Shown here one piece after another: positions 39,444 to 48,627 of a DNA stretch of 64,000 bases. Source of the DNA: Sulfitobacter brevis (GTDB lineage Bacteria > Pseudomonadota > Alphaproteobacteria > Rhodobacterales > Rhodobacteraceae); the NCBI RefSeq assembly GCF_900112755.1, contig NZ_FOMW01000001.1:415183-479182 (forward strand), in the 5' to 3' direction. The position numbers and the translations under genes were made by a program. Below the pieces are notes generated by a model, which was not told where the DNA came from, searched no databases, and was given only the letters and a program-made list of their open reading frames with translations. Positions within the stretch are counted from its first letter, which is position 1. Each line of letters begins with the position of its first letter.

Positions 39444-40427
39444 ATGAAACAACGCAAATTGGGCGCCAACGGGCCAGTCGTGTCAGCAATCGGACTGGGC
39501 TGTATGAGCTTTGCCGGCGCGTTCGGCGAGACCGATGAGGCGACCTCGCATGCGTGCCTTGATGCCGCGCTGGATGCAGGGATCACATTTTTCGACACCG
39601 CAAATGTATACGGTATGGGCCGGTCGGAGACGGTTCTGGGTCGCTGGCTGGCTGCCCGCAAGACGGATGTTACCATCGCCACCAAAGGCGGCATTGTCCG
39701 TGATCCGGCGCGGCGCGTTAACAACACCGACACGCATCTGCGCGCGGAACTGGAAGGCTCGCTCAAACGGCTTGGAGTGGACCATGTAGCGCTTTATTAC
39801 CTGCACCGCCGTGACCCGCTGGTGCCGCTCGAGGATGTGATCGGCACGCTGGCTGACTTGATAACCGAGGGTAAAGTCGGCGGCTACGGGCTGTCCGAGG
39901 TTTCCCCCGCCACCCTGCGCCGCGCCCATGCCCAGCACCCCTGCACCGCTGTTCAAAGTGAATACTCGCTGTGGACGCGCCAGCCGGAACTTGGGATGTT
40001 GCAGACATGCGAGGAGCTCGGCGTGGCTTTCGTGCCGTTTTCACCCCTGGCGCGGGGCGTACTGGGCGAAAGCTATCCTGATGTGAGCCAGATGGCCGAA
40101 AATGATTTCCGCCTGCCAATGCCGCGTTTCTCGGCTGAGCATTATCCGCGCAACCAAGCCGTGATCGACAGTTTCAAAGCCTTCGCACAGGCCCGCGGCC
40201 AGTCGGTTGCCGAACTTGCGATGGCGTGGGTGATGAACCAAGGCGCGCATCTAATCCCGATCCCGGGCACACGCACAGCGGCGCATCTGCGCGATTGGGC
40301 AGACGCCGACTCCATCACGCTGAGCGCCGCGGAACTGGCGCAGATCGAAAAACTCTTGCCCGTAGGCTTTGCCCACGGCGACCGCTATTCCGACACGCAG
40401 ATGCTCACCATCGAACGCTATTGTTAA
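39444..40427 (+). CDS. Aldo/keto reductase
   Basis: 327 residues, NADPH-dependent TIM-barrel oxidoreductase. Features: LGCMSFAGAFG and FFDTANVYGMGRSE (Asp and catalytic Tyr about residues 52 and 57), a catalytic Lys in IATKGG, the partner His in LYYLHRRDP, and a cofactor site in IPIPGTR near 274. Substrate unknown; closest to the YghZ/Tas-like general reductases. It stands 46 bases after glnD and 96 before murJ. Confidence 0.93.
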   Translation: MKQRKLGANGPVVSAIGLGCMSFAGAFGETDEATSHACLDAALDAGITFFDTANVYGMGRSETVLGRWLAARKTDVTIATKGGIVRDPARRVNNTDTHLRAELEGSLKRLGVDHVALYYLHRRDPLVPLEDVIGTLADLITEGKVGGYGLSEVSPATLRRAHAQHPCTAVQSEYSLWTRQPELGMLQTCEELGVAFVPFSPLARGVLGESYPDVSQMAENDFRLPMPRFSAEHYPRNQAVIDSFKAFAQARGQSVAELAMAWVMNQGAHLIPIPGTRTAAHLRDWADADSITLSAAELAQIEKLLPVGFAHGDRYSDTQMLTIERYC

Positions 40428-40523
40428 CCCCGAGGGTCGGTTTGCGCCGACGGTGTAAATAGCCGATTGCGCAGCACCGCGCCGCCCGCTACGCCGACGC
40501 ATCCGCAGTCAAGGACCTCACCT

Positions 40524-42116
40524 ATGAAACCCATCCGCCTCATGTCGGGCTTTTTCACCGTTGGCATCTGGACGCTGCTCAGCCGCGTAATGGGCTTTGG
40601 CCGCGATGTGATGATTGCGGGCTATCTTGGTTCGGGGCCGGTCGCGGAGGCGTTTCTGGTGGCTTTCTCGCTGCCCAATATGTTCCGCCGGTTCTTTGCA
40701 GAGGGCGCGTTCAACATGGCCTTCGTGCCGATGTTCGCCAAAAAGCTTGAAAGTGGCGAAGCGCCGGAGGAATTTGCACAAGATGCTTTCATCGGGATGA
40801 CTGCAATCCTGACGCTGTTCACCATCATCGGCATTATCGCGATGCCGGGTTTGGTTTTTTTGATGGCCTCAGGCTTCGTTGGCGATGAACGGTTTGATCT
40901 GGCTGTGGAATATGGCCGTTTGGCGTTTCCCTATATTCTGTTCATTTCGCTCGCCGCACTGGTCTCAGGCGTGCTGAACGCGATGGGCCGCTTTGTCGCG
41001 GCCGCTGCCGCTCCTGTAGTTTTGAATGTGGTTTTTATTGCCGCTGTGCTGCTGGGGGCGGCCTTGGGGCGACCTGCGTCTGACGCGCTTGGCGTTGGCA
41101 TTGATCAGGCACTGGGCCTGCGGGTCGGGGATACGCTGGCAATGTCGGTGCCGCTGGCCGGTCTGGCACAGCTTGCGCTGGTTTGGTGGGCAGCCAAACG
41201 GGCGGGCTTTCACCTGCATTTTCGCCGCCGCCCGCGCATGACGCCCGAGCTTAAACGTCTTGCGATCATCGCCGCCCCTGCGGCGCTCGCCGGTGGCGTG
41301 GTGCAGATCAACCTGCTTGTCGGGCGTCAGGTCGCCAGCTTTTTTGACGGGGCGGTGGCCTGGCTGAACTATGCTGACCGGCTCTATCAATTGCCGCTTG
41401 GGGTGGTGGGCATCGCGGTGGGCGTGGTTTTGCTCCCCGACCTGTCGCGCAGGCTCAAGGCCCGTGACGATGAAGGGGCGCAAAGTGCGATCAGCCGCGC
41501 GACCGAGATTTCGATGGCGCTGACCGTTCCGTCTGCTGTGGCGCTGGTTGTGGTGCCGTTCACGCTGGCCTCGGTCCTGTTCCAACGCGGTGCGGCAACG
41601 GTCGATGATGCGGCGGCGATTGCGATGGCCGTGGCGATTTACGGGTTGGGGCTGCCTGCCTTCGTGCTGCAAAAAATCCTGCAACCGCTTTATTTCGCGC
41701 GCGAAGACACCAAGCGGCCGTTCTATTTTGCCGTTGTCGCGATGGTGGTGAATGCGGGGGTTGCGATTGGTTTAGCGCCGGTACTGGGCTGGATCGCCCC
41801 CGCAATTGCCACCACGCTGGCCGGCTGGGCAATGTTTGGCTGTCTGGCGATGGGCGCACAGCGCTACGGGTCTGCAGCCAAATTCGACGCGCGGTTCCAT
41901 AGCCGGATTTGGCGCATCCTGCTCGCCTCGGCTTTCATGGGCTTTTCACTCTGGGTCGGTAACGCGATGCTACAACCGTTTCTGGGCCTGCCGTGGTGGC
42001 GCGGGCTGGCGCTGGTTGGGCTGATCCTGATTGGCATGGTCAGCTACTTCGGCTTTGGCCAGTTGATCGGCGCATTCCGTTTGTCCGAGTTCAAGGGCGC
42101 TTTGCGGCGGGGGTGA
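40524..42116 (+). CDS. murJ: Lipid II flippase MurJ (MviN)
   Basis: 530 residues with about 14 membrane helices. Family marks: LLSRVMGFGRDVMIAGYLG at the start, FLVAFSLPNMFRRFFAEGAFNMAFVPMF, NYADRLYQLPLGVVGIA, and ARED in YFAREDTKRPF. It flips lipid II across the inner membrane for peptidoglycan synthesis. The start is set at 40524 (MKPIRLMSG), where AGGACC lies upstream. A hairpin overlaps the stop. Confidence 0.96.
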   Translation: MKPIRLMSGFFTVGIWTLLSRVMGFGRDVMIAGYLGSGPVAEAFLVAFSLPNMFRRFFAEGAFNMAFVPMFAKKLESGEAPEEFAQDAFIGMTAILTLFTIIGIIAMPGLVFLMASGFVGDERFDLAVEYGRLAFPYILFISLAALVSGVLNAMGRFVAAAAAPVVLNVVFIAAVLLGAALGRPASDALGVGIDQALGLRVGDTLAMSVPLAGLAQLALVWWAAKRAGFHLHFRRRPRMTPELKRLAIIAAPAALAGGVVQINLLVGRQVASFFDGAVAWLNYADRLYQLPLGVVGIAVGVVLLPDLSRRLKARDDEGAQSAISRATEISMALTVPSAVALVVVPFTLASVLFQRGAATVDDAAAIAMAVAIYGLGLPAFVLQKILQPLYFAREDTKRPFYFAVVAMVVNAGVAIGLAPVLGWIAPAIATTLAGWAMFGCLAMGAQRYGSAAKFDARFHSRIWRILLASAFMGFSLWVGNAMLQPFLGLPWWRGLALVGLILIGMVSYFGFGQLIGAFRLSEFKGALRRG

Positions 42117-42126
42117 TCCCCCCGCC
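42106..42126. terminator. Hairpin between convergent murJ and rhomboid-like genes
   Basis: Stem GGCGGGGG (42106-42113) / CCCCCGCC (42119-42126) around the murJ stop codon. No T-run. Probably a shared 3' end element. Confidence 0.5.
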
Positions 42127-42139
42127 CGCCTCACCATGC

Positions 42140-42826
42140 TTAGCGTCGCTGCAACCGCTCGCGCAGCCGCGCCCATTCGCCCGGTGCAAACAAAAAGCTC
42201 AACCCGAAGCCGCAGATGAATCCGGCCAGTTCGGCGACCCAAAGCGTGCCGACTTCAAAAAAGATCCCCCAGAACAGTTGCAGCCCCATCAGCAAGGCGA
42301 TGAGGGTAAAGGCGCGGTATTGCTCCGCCCCGCGTCCGGCCAACTGGCGCCACATCACAAAGGAGTAACCACCGATCAGCCCGTAAACCGGCGGGTAGGC
42401 TCCGGCGAGCCAGACCGGATCATTCAACAACAGCGCATAGATCACCGCGCCGCCGATCCCCGAGATAAAGAAGATCACCAGAAACGCCACTTGCCCCATC
42501 GCTTCGGCGACCATTTTGCCCAGTGCCAGGAGCAAAACCATGGCAAAGATGCCGTGGGTAAAGCCGAGGTGAATAAACGGATAGGTGATCAGGCGCAAAA
42601 GCTCCTGCAACGGCCATTTGCCGTGCTGCACCATTAGATCGAAAATCTGGCCGGAAAAGCCATAGTCGCGGATCAGGGCCAGCCGCCAGCCAATCGCTCC
42701 CGGGCCACCGATCAGCCCTGCCTCGGCCAGCGACAGCCCCGCCTCGACGCCGGCAATCGCCAGAAACAGCAAGATTACTGCGGGTGGCAGCGGATTTACG
42801 GGGGGCTGGAATTCAGGCTCGTGCAT
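42140..42826 (-). CDS. Rhomboid-family membrane protein lacking the catalytic residues (pseudoprotease)
   Basis: 228 residues, six or seven membrane helices with the rhomboid layout. At the catalytic serine motif (GxSGxxY in active enzymes) it has GAYPPVYG (142-149), so Ser is replaced by Tyr and the next Gly by Pro. At the helix-6 histidine (AHxxG) it has AELAG (198-202). The oxyanion Asn of the HxxxN motif is Ala (HGIFAM, 91-96). All three active-site positions are lost while the fold marks remain. Known inactive rhomboids bind or chaperone client membrane proteins; the role here is unknown. It lies divergent from trpS and convergent with murJ. Confidence 0.82.
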   Translation of the reverse strand: MHEPEFQPPVNPLPPAVILLFLAIAGVEAGLSLAEAGLIGGPGAIGWRLALIRDYGFSGQIFDLMVQHGKWPLQELLRLITYPFIHLGFTHGIFAMVLLLALGKMVAEAMGQVAFLVIFFISGIGGAVIYALLLNDPVWLAGAYPPVYGLIGGYSFVMWRQLAGRGAEQYRAFTLIALLMGLQLFWGIFFEVGTLWVAELAGFICGFGLSFLFAPGEWARLRERLQRR

Positions 42827-42901
42827 GGGCGCTCCTTGACGGGGGTTGGAGGCATGGGTAAGCCCTGCGCACCGCTATATCCAGACCTATCGGAGCATTC
42901 C

Positions 42902-43918
42902 ATGAGCGACAGCCAGTTTACCCCGCGCGTTTTCTCCGGCATCCAGCCGTCAGGAGACCTGCATCTGGGCAATTATCTGGGCGCGCTCAAGCGGTTCGCC
43001 GATGCGCAGGACAAGGGTGTGCAGTCGATTTACTGCATGGTTGATCTTCATGCGATCACCATGCCGCAAAAGCCAGAAGACCTTAAACGCAGCACCCGCG
43101 AGCTTTGTGCCGGTTTTATTGCCTCAGGGATCGATCCCCAGAAATCCATTCTGATCAATCAAAGCCAAGTGCCCGAACACGCGCAGCTTGCGTGGGTCTT
43201 TAACTGCGTGGCGCGGATGGGCTGGATGGGTCGGATGACCCAGTGGAAGGACAAGTCAGGCAAGAATGCCGAGGCCGCCTCCCTGGGGCTGTTTGCCTAT
43301 CCGGCACTGATGGCCGCCGACATTCTGATCTACCATGCAACCCATGTGCCCGTGGGCGAAGATCAAAAGCAGCATCTTGAACTGACCCGCGACATTGCCG
43401 CCAAGTTTAACCACGACTACGGCGTTGATTTCTTCCCGATCACCGAGCCGGTGATTGAAGGGGCGGCAACGCGGGTGATGTCTCTGCGTGACGGCTCTAA
43501 AAAGATGTCTAAGTCCGATCCTTCGGATGCCAGCCGCATTAATTTGACCGATAACGCCGATATCATCGCCAAAAAGTTCCGCAAGGCCAAGACCGACCCT
43601 GATGCCCTGCCCTCCGAGGTCGAAGGTCTCAACAACCGCCCCGAGGCGCGCAATCTGGTGAACATCTATGCAGGGCTGAACGACCAGTCCGTCGAGGAGG
43701 TACTGCGCGAGGTTGGCGGTCAGCAGTTTGGCGCGTTCAAACCCTTGCTGGCAGACCTTGCCGTTGCCAAGCTCGCACCGATTTCAACCGAAATGGCGCG
43801 GCTGATGGATGATCCCGCGGAAATTGACCGGATTTTGGCGCATGGCGCCGGACAGGCACGCGAGATTACCGCACCAATCCTTAAAAAGACTTATGAGATC
43901 GTCGGGATGGTCGGCTAA
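42902..43918 (+). CDS. trpS: Tryptophanyl-tRNA synthetase
   Basis: 338 residues, class Ic. The HIGH-like motif is HLGNYLGAL (about residue 19), the KMSKS motif is KKMSKSDPS (about 200), and the tryptophan pocket [10 protein letters not shown] is visible. The start is [13 protein letters not shown] at 42902; an open frame upstream is not conserved. Confidence 0.97.
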   Translation: MSDSQFTPRVFSGIQPSGDLHLGNYLGALKRFADAQDKGVQSIYCMVDLHAITMPQKPEDLKRSTRELCAGFIASGIDPQKSILINQSQVPEHAQLAWVFNCVARMGWMGRMTQWKDKSGKNAEAASLGLFAYPALMAADILIYHATHVPVGEDQKQHLELTRDIAAKFNHDYGVDFFPITEPVIEGAATRVMSLRDGSKKMSKSDPSDASRINLTDNADIIAKKFRKAKTDPDALPSEVEGLNNRPEARNLVNIYAGLNDQSVEEVLREVGGQQFGAFKPLLADLAVAKLAPISTEMARLMDDPAEIDRILAHGAGQAREITAPILKKTYEIVGMVG

Positions 43919-44079
43919 CGATCCCTCCGTTACCAAACCGTCGGACATCGCCAAAGTGCGGTGTCTGGCGCACCTCTGTGTGTTCTGCAGGCATGCACAG
44001 CAGGTCTGCGACCCCGCCCCTTTCCAGATCGGTGAACTGGGCGCATCTTGGTGTCATAACGATACCCAGGAGACATCAG

Positions 44080-44556
44080 ATGGCCGCCTCACACCCCAGC
44101 GTCGGACACGTCCACCTCAAAGTGGCGGATCTTGACCGCGCGATCACCTTTTACCGCGATATCCTCGGTTTCGTGATTACCCAGCGCTTTGGCAACCGCG
44201 CTGCCTTTCTGGGTGCTGGCGGGTATCACCACCATATCGGGCTGAACACATGGGAGTCAGCAGGCTCTACCCCGCCGCCCGACGGCCACACCGGCCTCTA
44301 TCACGCTGCATTCCTCTATCCTGATCGCGCCAGCCTTGCGGCAGCACTGCGCCGGGTGGTTGATGCGGGCATCCCGCTAGACGGTGCTGCAGATCATGGG
44401 GTGAGCGAAGCGGTTTATCTGCGCGACCCTGACAGCAACGGCATTGAAATTTACCGCGACCGCACGCCCGAGGAATGGCCCCGCGAGGCGGATGGCTCCC
44501 TAAAAATGGGCAACGCGCCGCTCGATATCCCTGCCCTGCTGGCCGCAGTGATCTAA
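44080..44556 (+). CDS. VOC superfamily protein, CatE-like glyoxalase/dioxygenase domain
   Basis: 158 residues with one vicinal-oxygen-chelate unit: HVHLKVADLDRAITFYRDILGF at the start, HHHIGLNTWE in the middle and the metal-ligand region DPDSNGIEIYRDR near 126. The latter resembles CatE-type catechol 2,3-dioxygenases, but the protein is about half their length and may dimerise. Substrate unknown. Starts at 44080 after CAGGAGAC. Confidence 0.85.
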   Translation: MAASHPSVGHVHLKVADLDRAITFYRDILGFVITQRFGNRAAFLGAGGYHHHIGLNTWESAGSTPPPDGHTGLYHAAFLYPDRASLAAALRRVVDAGIPLDGAADHGVSEAVYLRDPDSNGIEIYRDRTPEEWPREADGSLKMGNAPLDIPALLAAVI

Positions 44557-44652
44557 CCCCGCATATCGCATCCGATTTGCGCTGGAACGGGGCATGGACA
44601 ATCGCCCAGCGCTGGGTCAGTTTCTGAGCAAATGAAGGATGAGGTATTGGCA

Positions 44653-45759
44653 ATGGCAACGGGATTTTTCTGGGACGAGCGGTGTTTCTGGCACGCAGGT
44701 GGCAACTATACCTTCACCATGCCGATCGGTGGTCTGGTGCAGCCGCTTGCCGCGGGCGGTATCCCCGAAAACCCTGAAACCAAACGCCGCCTTAAAAACC
44801 TGATGGAAGTCACCGGCCTGATCCACGAGCTTGACTTGCGCAGCGCTGATCTGGCCAGCCGCGAGGCACTGCTGCGCGTCCATCCCGAGAGCTATATCGA
44901 CGAATTCAAACGCCTCTCTGACGCAGGTGGCGGCGAGCTAGGGCTGCGCACCCCCTTCGCCAAAGGCGGGTTCGAGATCGCCTCCCTCTCTGCCGGTCTG
45001 GCCGTTGCAGCGGTGGATGCAGTGGCGACGGGCACCCTCGACAACGCCTATGCGCTCAGCCGTCCGCCTGGCCACCACTGCCTGCCGGATTATCCTAACG
45101 GATTCTGCCTGCTGGCCAACATCGCCATTGCGGTTGAAGCCGCCAAGGCCAAGGGGCTGGCCAAGCGCGTCGCAGTGCTGGATTGGGATGTGCATCACGG
45201 CAATGGCACCGAAGCAATTTTCTATGACCGCGACGATGTACTGACGATCTCTCTGCACCAAGAAGGCAACTATCCGCTGGAGACGGGTGCAGTGGCAAAT
45301 CGCGGCAAGGGCGCGGGCGAAGGCTATAACATCAACCTGCCCATGCATGCTGGTTCGGGGCATACCGCCTATCTGCACGCGATGGACCGCGTGGTGATCC
45401 CCGCACTGGAGGCCTATAAGCCCGATATGATCATCGTCGCCTGCGGCTTTGACGCGGCGATTATTGATCCGCTGGCACGGATGCAGGCCACCGCCGCAAC
45501 CTTTGGCGAGATGACACAGCGTATCAAGGAGACCGCCGAGCGTCTGTGTGACGGCAAGCTGGTGCTGGTCCACGAAGGCGGCTATTCCGAAGCCTACGTG
45601 CCGTTCTGCGGCCATGCCACCATCGCCGCCCTTGCGGGCAGCCAAACCGAGGCGCCCGACCCTCTGGCCCCCGCCCACCACAATCGCCAGCCGACGCCAG
45701 CCTTTGATGCCTTCCTGCGCCAGTCGATCGACGCAATGGCCGAACAACTCAACATCTGA
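44653..45759 (+). CDS. Class II histone deacetylase-like hydrolase
   Basis: 368 residues of the acetylpolyamine amidohydrolase/HDAC class II fold. Active-site landmarks: SRPPGHHCLPD (tandem His about residue 141), DWDVHHGNGT (zinc-binding Asp/His about 180) and a later zinc-ligand Asp in GFDAAIIDPL, with a VHEGGYSE Gly-Gly-Tyr near 307. Bacterial members act on acetylated amines or small molecules; the substrate is unknown. The start is set at 44653 (MATGFFWDERC) with GAGG 8 bases upstream; 44632 is an alternative. Followed after 9 bases by the nitroreductase. Confidence 0.92.
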   Translation: MATGFFWDERCFWHAGGNYTFTMPIGGLVQPLAAGGIPENPETKRRLKNLMEVTGLIHELDLRSADLASREALLRVHPESYIDEFKRLSDAGGGELGLRTPFAKGGFEIASLSAGLAVAAVDAVATGTLDNAYALSRPPGHHCLPDYPNGFCLLANIAIAVEAAKAKGLAKRVAVLDWDVHHGNGTEAIFYDRDDVLTISLHQEGNYPLETGAVANRGKGAGEGYNINLPMHAGSGHTAYLHAMDRVVIPALEAYKPDMIIVACGFDAAIIDPLARMQATAATFGEMTQRIKETAERLCDGKLVLVHEGGYSEAYVPFCGHATIAALAGSQTEAPDPLAPAHHNRQPTPAFDAFLRQSIDAMAEQLNI

Positions 45760-45768
45760 GGCCCCCTT

Positions 45769-46347
45769 ATGCCCATACCAAATCCCGCCGCCCTCGAATT
45801 CCTGCAAACCCGCCGGTCGCGCCCTGCCAAGACCCTTGGCCTGCCGGTGCCCAGCCGCGAAGCGCTGATGCCCCTGCTCATCGCAGCGGCCCGCACGCCC
45901 GATCATGGCAAGCTGGAGCCGTGGCGGTTTATCGTGCTGGAGAAAGAGGCGCTGACGCGGCTTTCCAAAACCGTGCAAGCGCGCGGCGAAGGGCTCGCGC
46001 TCGACCCAGAGCAGGTCGAGAAAGGCCGCAGCCAGTTTGATCAAGGACAGCTTGCTGTGGTGGTGGTTGAGGTGCAAAAACCCTCTGAGAAGATTCCGGC
46101 GCTGGAGCAGACCTATTCTGCGGGCGCGGTTTGTATTGGCCTGCTTAATGCCGCACAGGCCGCCGGGTGGGGCGCCAACTGGCTAAGTGGCTGGCCCGCC
46201 CATGACCGTGGCTTTATGGCCGAGGGGCTGGGCTTGGCCGATCACGAGCGCATTGCCGGTATCATCCACATTGGCACCGAAACCGCCGCCCCGCCCGAGC
46301 GTCCGCGCCCCGATATTGAAAGCATCACCACATGGCAGTCTCACTGA
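45769..46347 (+). CDS. Nitroreductase family FMN-dependent oxidoreductase
   Basis: 192 residues: FLQTRRSRPAKTLG at the FMN-binding start, AARTPDHGKLEPWRFIVLE, then AAGWGANWLSGW, a typical YdjA-like nitroreductase layout. Substrate unknown. It lies between the deacetylase and the EI24 protein, overlapping the latter by 16 bases, so all three are probably cotranscribed. Confidence 0.92.
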   Translation: MPIPNPAALEFLQTRRSRPAKTLGLPVPSREALMPLLIAAARTPDHGKLEPWRFIVLEKEALTRLSKTVQARGEGLALDPEQVEKGRSQFDQGQLAVVVVEVQKPSEKIPALEQTYSAGAVCIGLLNAAQAAGWGANWLSGWPAHDRGFMAEGLGLADHERIAGIIHIGTETAAPPERPRPDIESITTWQSH

Positions 46348-47066
46348 TCTTCCGGTCGTTCTTTGCGGCGGTTGGCCAGCTCGCCGACCCCGCCTTTCGT
46401 CGTGTATTTTTTATCGGGGTGGGGCTGTCTTTGGCCCTGCTGATTGCCGCCACCGCCGGATTTGCTTGGCTGGTCGAATGGATCACCCCGGAGGAGGCTT
46501 GGCTGCCTGTTTTGGGGGAGGTCCGCTGGATCAATGATCTGCTGTCATGGGGCGCAGTGTTTCTGCTGGGCTTCTTGTCAATCTTTCTGATGGTCCCGGT
46601 TACCTCGGCGATCACATCGATGTTTCTCGATGATGTGGCGGGGGCCGTAGAAGCGCAGCACTATCCCGATCTACCGCCCGCTGCTTCCGTGCCCTTTGGC
46701 GACGCGCTGCGCGATACGGTGAACTTTCTGGGTGTGCTGGTCGGGGCCAATCTGTTGGCGATCCTGCTCTATATCCTCTTCGCGCCTGCCGCGCTGTTTA
46801 TCTTCTGGGCGCTAAACGGATTCTTGCTCGGGCGGGAGTATTTCATGATGGCAGCCATGCGTCGTTTGGGGCGTGAGGGCGCCAAGGCATTGCGCCGCCG
46901 TTACAGCGGCACAATTTGGGTCGCAGGCGTACTGATGGCGATGCCGCTATCGGTCCCGCTGTTGAACCTTTTGGTGCCGATCTTGGGCGCAGCGACCTTT
47001 ACCCACCTGTTCCATCTATTGCCACAGGCGCGCGGTGCAGCCAGCCTTCTAGATCGTCAACGCTGA
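46332..47066 (+). CDS. EI24 domain (CysZ-like) membrane protein
   Basis: 244 residues with about four to six membrane helices: SFFAAVGQLADPAFRRVFF at the start and a conserved FLLGREYFMMAAMRR segment. The EI24/CysZ family includes sulfate transporter CysZ, but substrate cannot be inferred here. The gene's last 68 bases overlap the DUF1467 gene on the other strand, tail to tail. Confidence 0.88.
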   Translation: MAVSLIFRSFFAAVGQLADPAFRRVFFIGVGLSLALLIAATAGFAWLVEWITPEEAWLPVLGEVRWINDLLSWGAVFLLGFLSIFLMVPVTSAITSMFLDDVAGAVEAQHYPDLPPAASVPFGDALRDTVNFLGVLVGANLLAILLYILFAPAALFIFWALNGFLLGREYFMMAAMRRLGREGAKALRRRYSGTIWVAGVLMAMPLSVPLLNLLVPILGAATFTHLFHLLPQARGAASLLDRQR

Positions 47067-47292
47067 TCCAGCCTGACGTGATGATGAACGCAACTGCACC
47101 CCAGATCAGCACGGCTGCAAGGGTTGTCCACAGCGCTTTTTTCTTCAGATGATGATGCTCGGGCGCGCCCGCGTGGGTGCCCGGCACGATGTCTTTCAGG
47201 TCGCCTTGGGTCTGCACGCGGATTGGCAGCGCCACGAAAAACGCCATGAACCAGATGACGGCGAAGAGAACCAGCCCCGATACAATGCCCAT
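46999..47292 (-). CDS. DUF1467 family small membrane protein
   Basis: 97 residues, two membrane helices (about 5-22 and 50-72) with a His-rich linker (HHHLKKKALW). Family of unknown function found in alphaproteobacteria next to methylmalonyl-CoA epimerase. It starts 2 bases after mce ends. Its C-terminal codons overlap the end of the EI24 gene on the opposite strand by 68 bases. Confidence 0.85.
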   Translation of the reverse strand: MGIVSGLVLFAVIWFMAFFVALPIRVQTQGDLKDIVPGTHAGAPEHHHLKKKALWTTLAAVLIWGAVAFIITSGWISVDDLEGWLHRAPVAIDGTGG

Positions 47293-47294
47293 CT

Positions 47295-47699
47295 TCAGAC
47301 CTGCTCAAGCTCAACGAGCGCGCCGTTGAAGTCTTTGGGATGCAAGAAGATGACAGGCTTGCCATGGGCACCAATTTTGGGCTCTCCGGTGCCAAGCACC
47401 CGCGCGCCGGTTGATTTCAGATGGTCGCGGGCCGCGATGATATCCTCGACCTCATAGCATATGTGGTGAATGCCGCCTGCGGGTTTCTTGTCCAGAAATC
47501 CTTGGATAGGGCTGTTTTCGCCCAAAGGGTAGAGCAGTTCGATCTTGGTGTTTGGCAGCTCGATAAAGATGACAGTCACGCCGTGATCCGGTTCGTCCTG
47601 CGGGGCACCCACCTTTGCGCCCAGCCCGTCGCGGTACTGCGCAGCGGCAGCCTCAAGGTCGGGCACAGCGATAGCTACGTGGTTCAGTCGTCCGATCAT
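47295..47699 (-). CDS. mce: Methylmalonyl-CoA epimerase
   Basis: 134 residues, VOC fold: MIGRLNHVAIAVPDLEAA, then ALAGGIHHICYEVEDI-like GGIHHICYEV and the closing PKDFNGALVELEQV. It interconverts (R)- and (S)-methylmalonyl-CoA in propionyl-CoA and ethylmalonyl-CoA metabolism. The start is set at MIGRLNH (47699); an open frame upstream has no similarity. Cotranscribed with DUF1467. Confidence 0.95.
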   Translation of the reverse strand: MIGRLNHVAIAVPDLEAAAAQYRDGLGAKVGAPQDEPDHGVTVIFIELPNTKIELLYPLGENSPIQGFLDKKPAGGIHHICYEVEDIIAARDHLKSTGARVLGTGEPKIGAHGKPVIFLHPKDFNGALVELEQV

Positions 47700-47830
47700 G
47701 ATGGTTCTCCGAAAACGTAAATTTGGCTGACTTATGGGCGTGCACAGCGCCAAGAGCAAGCTTTGCCATTAACACACTATTAGCCAAGCTGGCGTAATCA
47801 TGGGTCGTCATCAAACTGCGGGAGGCTAGG

Positions 47831-48550
47831 ATGAACGGCACAGACCCACTGACAGCGAACATACCAACTCCGACGAGCGCACGACCCCTGCTGGGGCTGA
47901 CCGTGCTGGTCGTGGAGGATAGCCGGTTTGCCTGTGAGGCGATCCGCCTTTTGTGTCTGCGATCTGGTGCCAGAATACGCCGCGCCGACTGCCTGCATTC
48001 TGCACGTCGGCACCTGCAGGTCTACCGCCCCTCGGTGGCGATTATCGATCTTGGCCTACCTGACGGCAACGGCGCCGATCTCATTGCCGAACTCTCTACC
48101 TCCCAACCCCGTGTGGAAGCCTTGTTGGCGATGTCTGGCGATACCCATCTGGAGCAAGAGGCCCTCAGCGCAGGCGCCGACGGCTTTCTTGCCAAGCCGG
48201 TCACCACCCTGTCGACCTTTCAGGAATGTATTCTCGCTGCCCTACCGCCCGAGCGACAGCCAGCAGGGCCACGCGTGATCGGTGACGAGCAGATTACGCC
48301 AGACCGCATCGCCTATCAGGACGATATCTCGCATATTGCAGATGTGCTGGAGGACCAGCCAAACGAACGGGCGCTGGATTACGTGGCGCAATTTCTAGGC
48401 GGGTTGGCCCGCTCGGCGGAGGATAGTGCGCTGGAGGCTGCCGCCTCGGCGTTGGCGCAGAAACGCGCCGCAGGAATGTCAGCAGCTTCGGAGGCGGCAA
48501 TGATTGCAGGGTTGATCCAAAGCAGGCTGTCACAGAAGATCGCGATCTGA
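47831..48550 (+). CDS. Orphan response regulator with a C-terminal helical extension
   Basis: 239 residues. A receiver domain (about residues 24-145) has the acidic pair EDS, phosphorylation Asp in AIIDLGLPDG (about 75) and Lys in FLAKPV (about 120). The remaining 95 residues are Ala/Glu-rich and appear helical, with no recognised DNA-binding or enzymatic domain. No histidine kinase lies near. The output may be protein-protein contact. Confidence 0.88.
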   Translation: MNGTDPLTANIPTPTSARPLLGLTVLVVEDSRFACEAIRLLCLRSGARIRRADCLHSARRHLQVYRPSVAIIDLGLPDGNGADLIAELSTSQPRVEALLAMSGDTHLEQEALSAGADGFLAKPVTTLSTFQECILAALPPERQPAGPRVIGDEQITPDRIAYQDDISHIADVLEDQPNERALDYVAQFLGGLARSAEDSALEAAASALAQKRAAGMSAASEAAMIAGLIQSRLSQKIAI

Positions 48551-48627
48551 CGGGCCGATTGGTCTATTCTGTGAATGCGCGCGCCTAAGCGGGCGTGTGA
48601 TTTGTGGCGCAGCTTGGCACCGGATCG

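Noticed and set aside
44938..46077. A 379-codon minus-strand open frame across the deacetylase and nitroreductase genes
   Set aside because: Spans two conserved sense genes and their junction; no plausible product.
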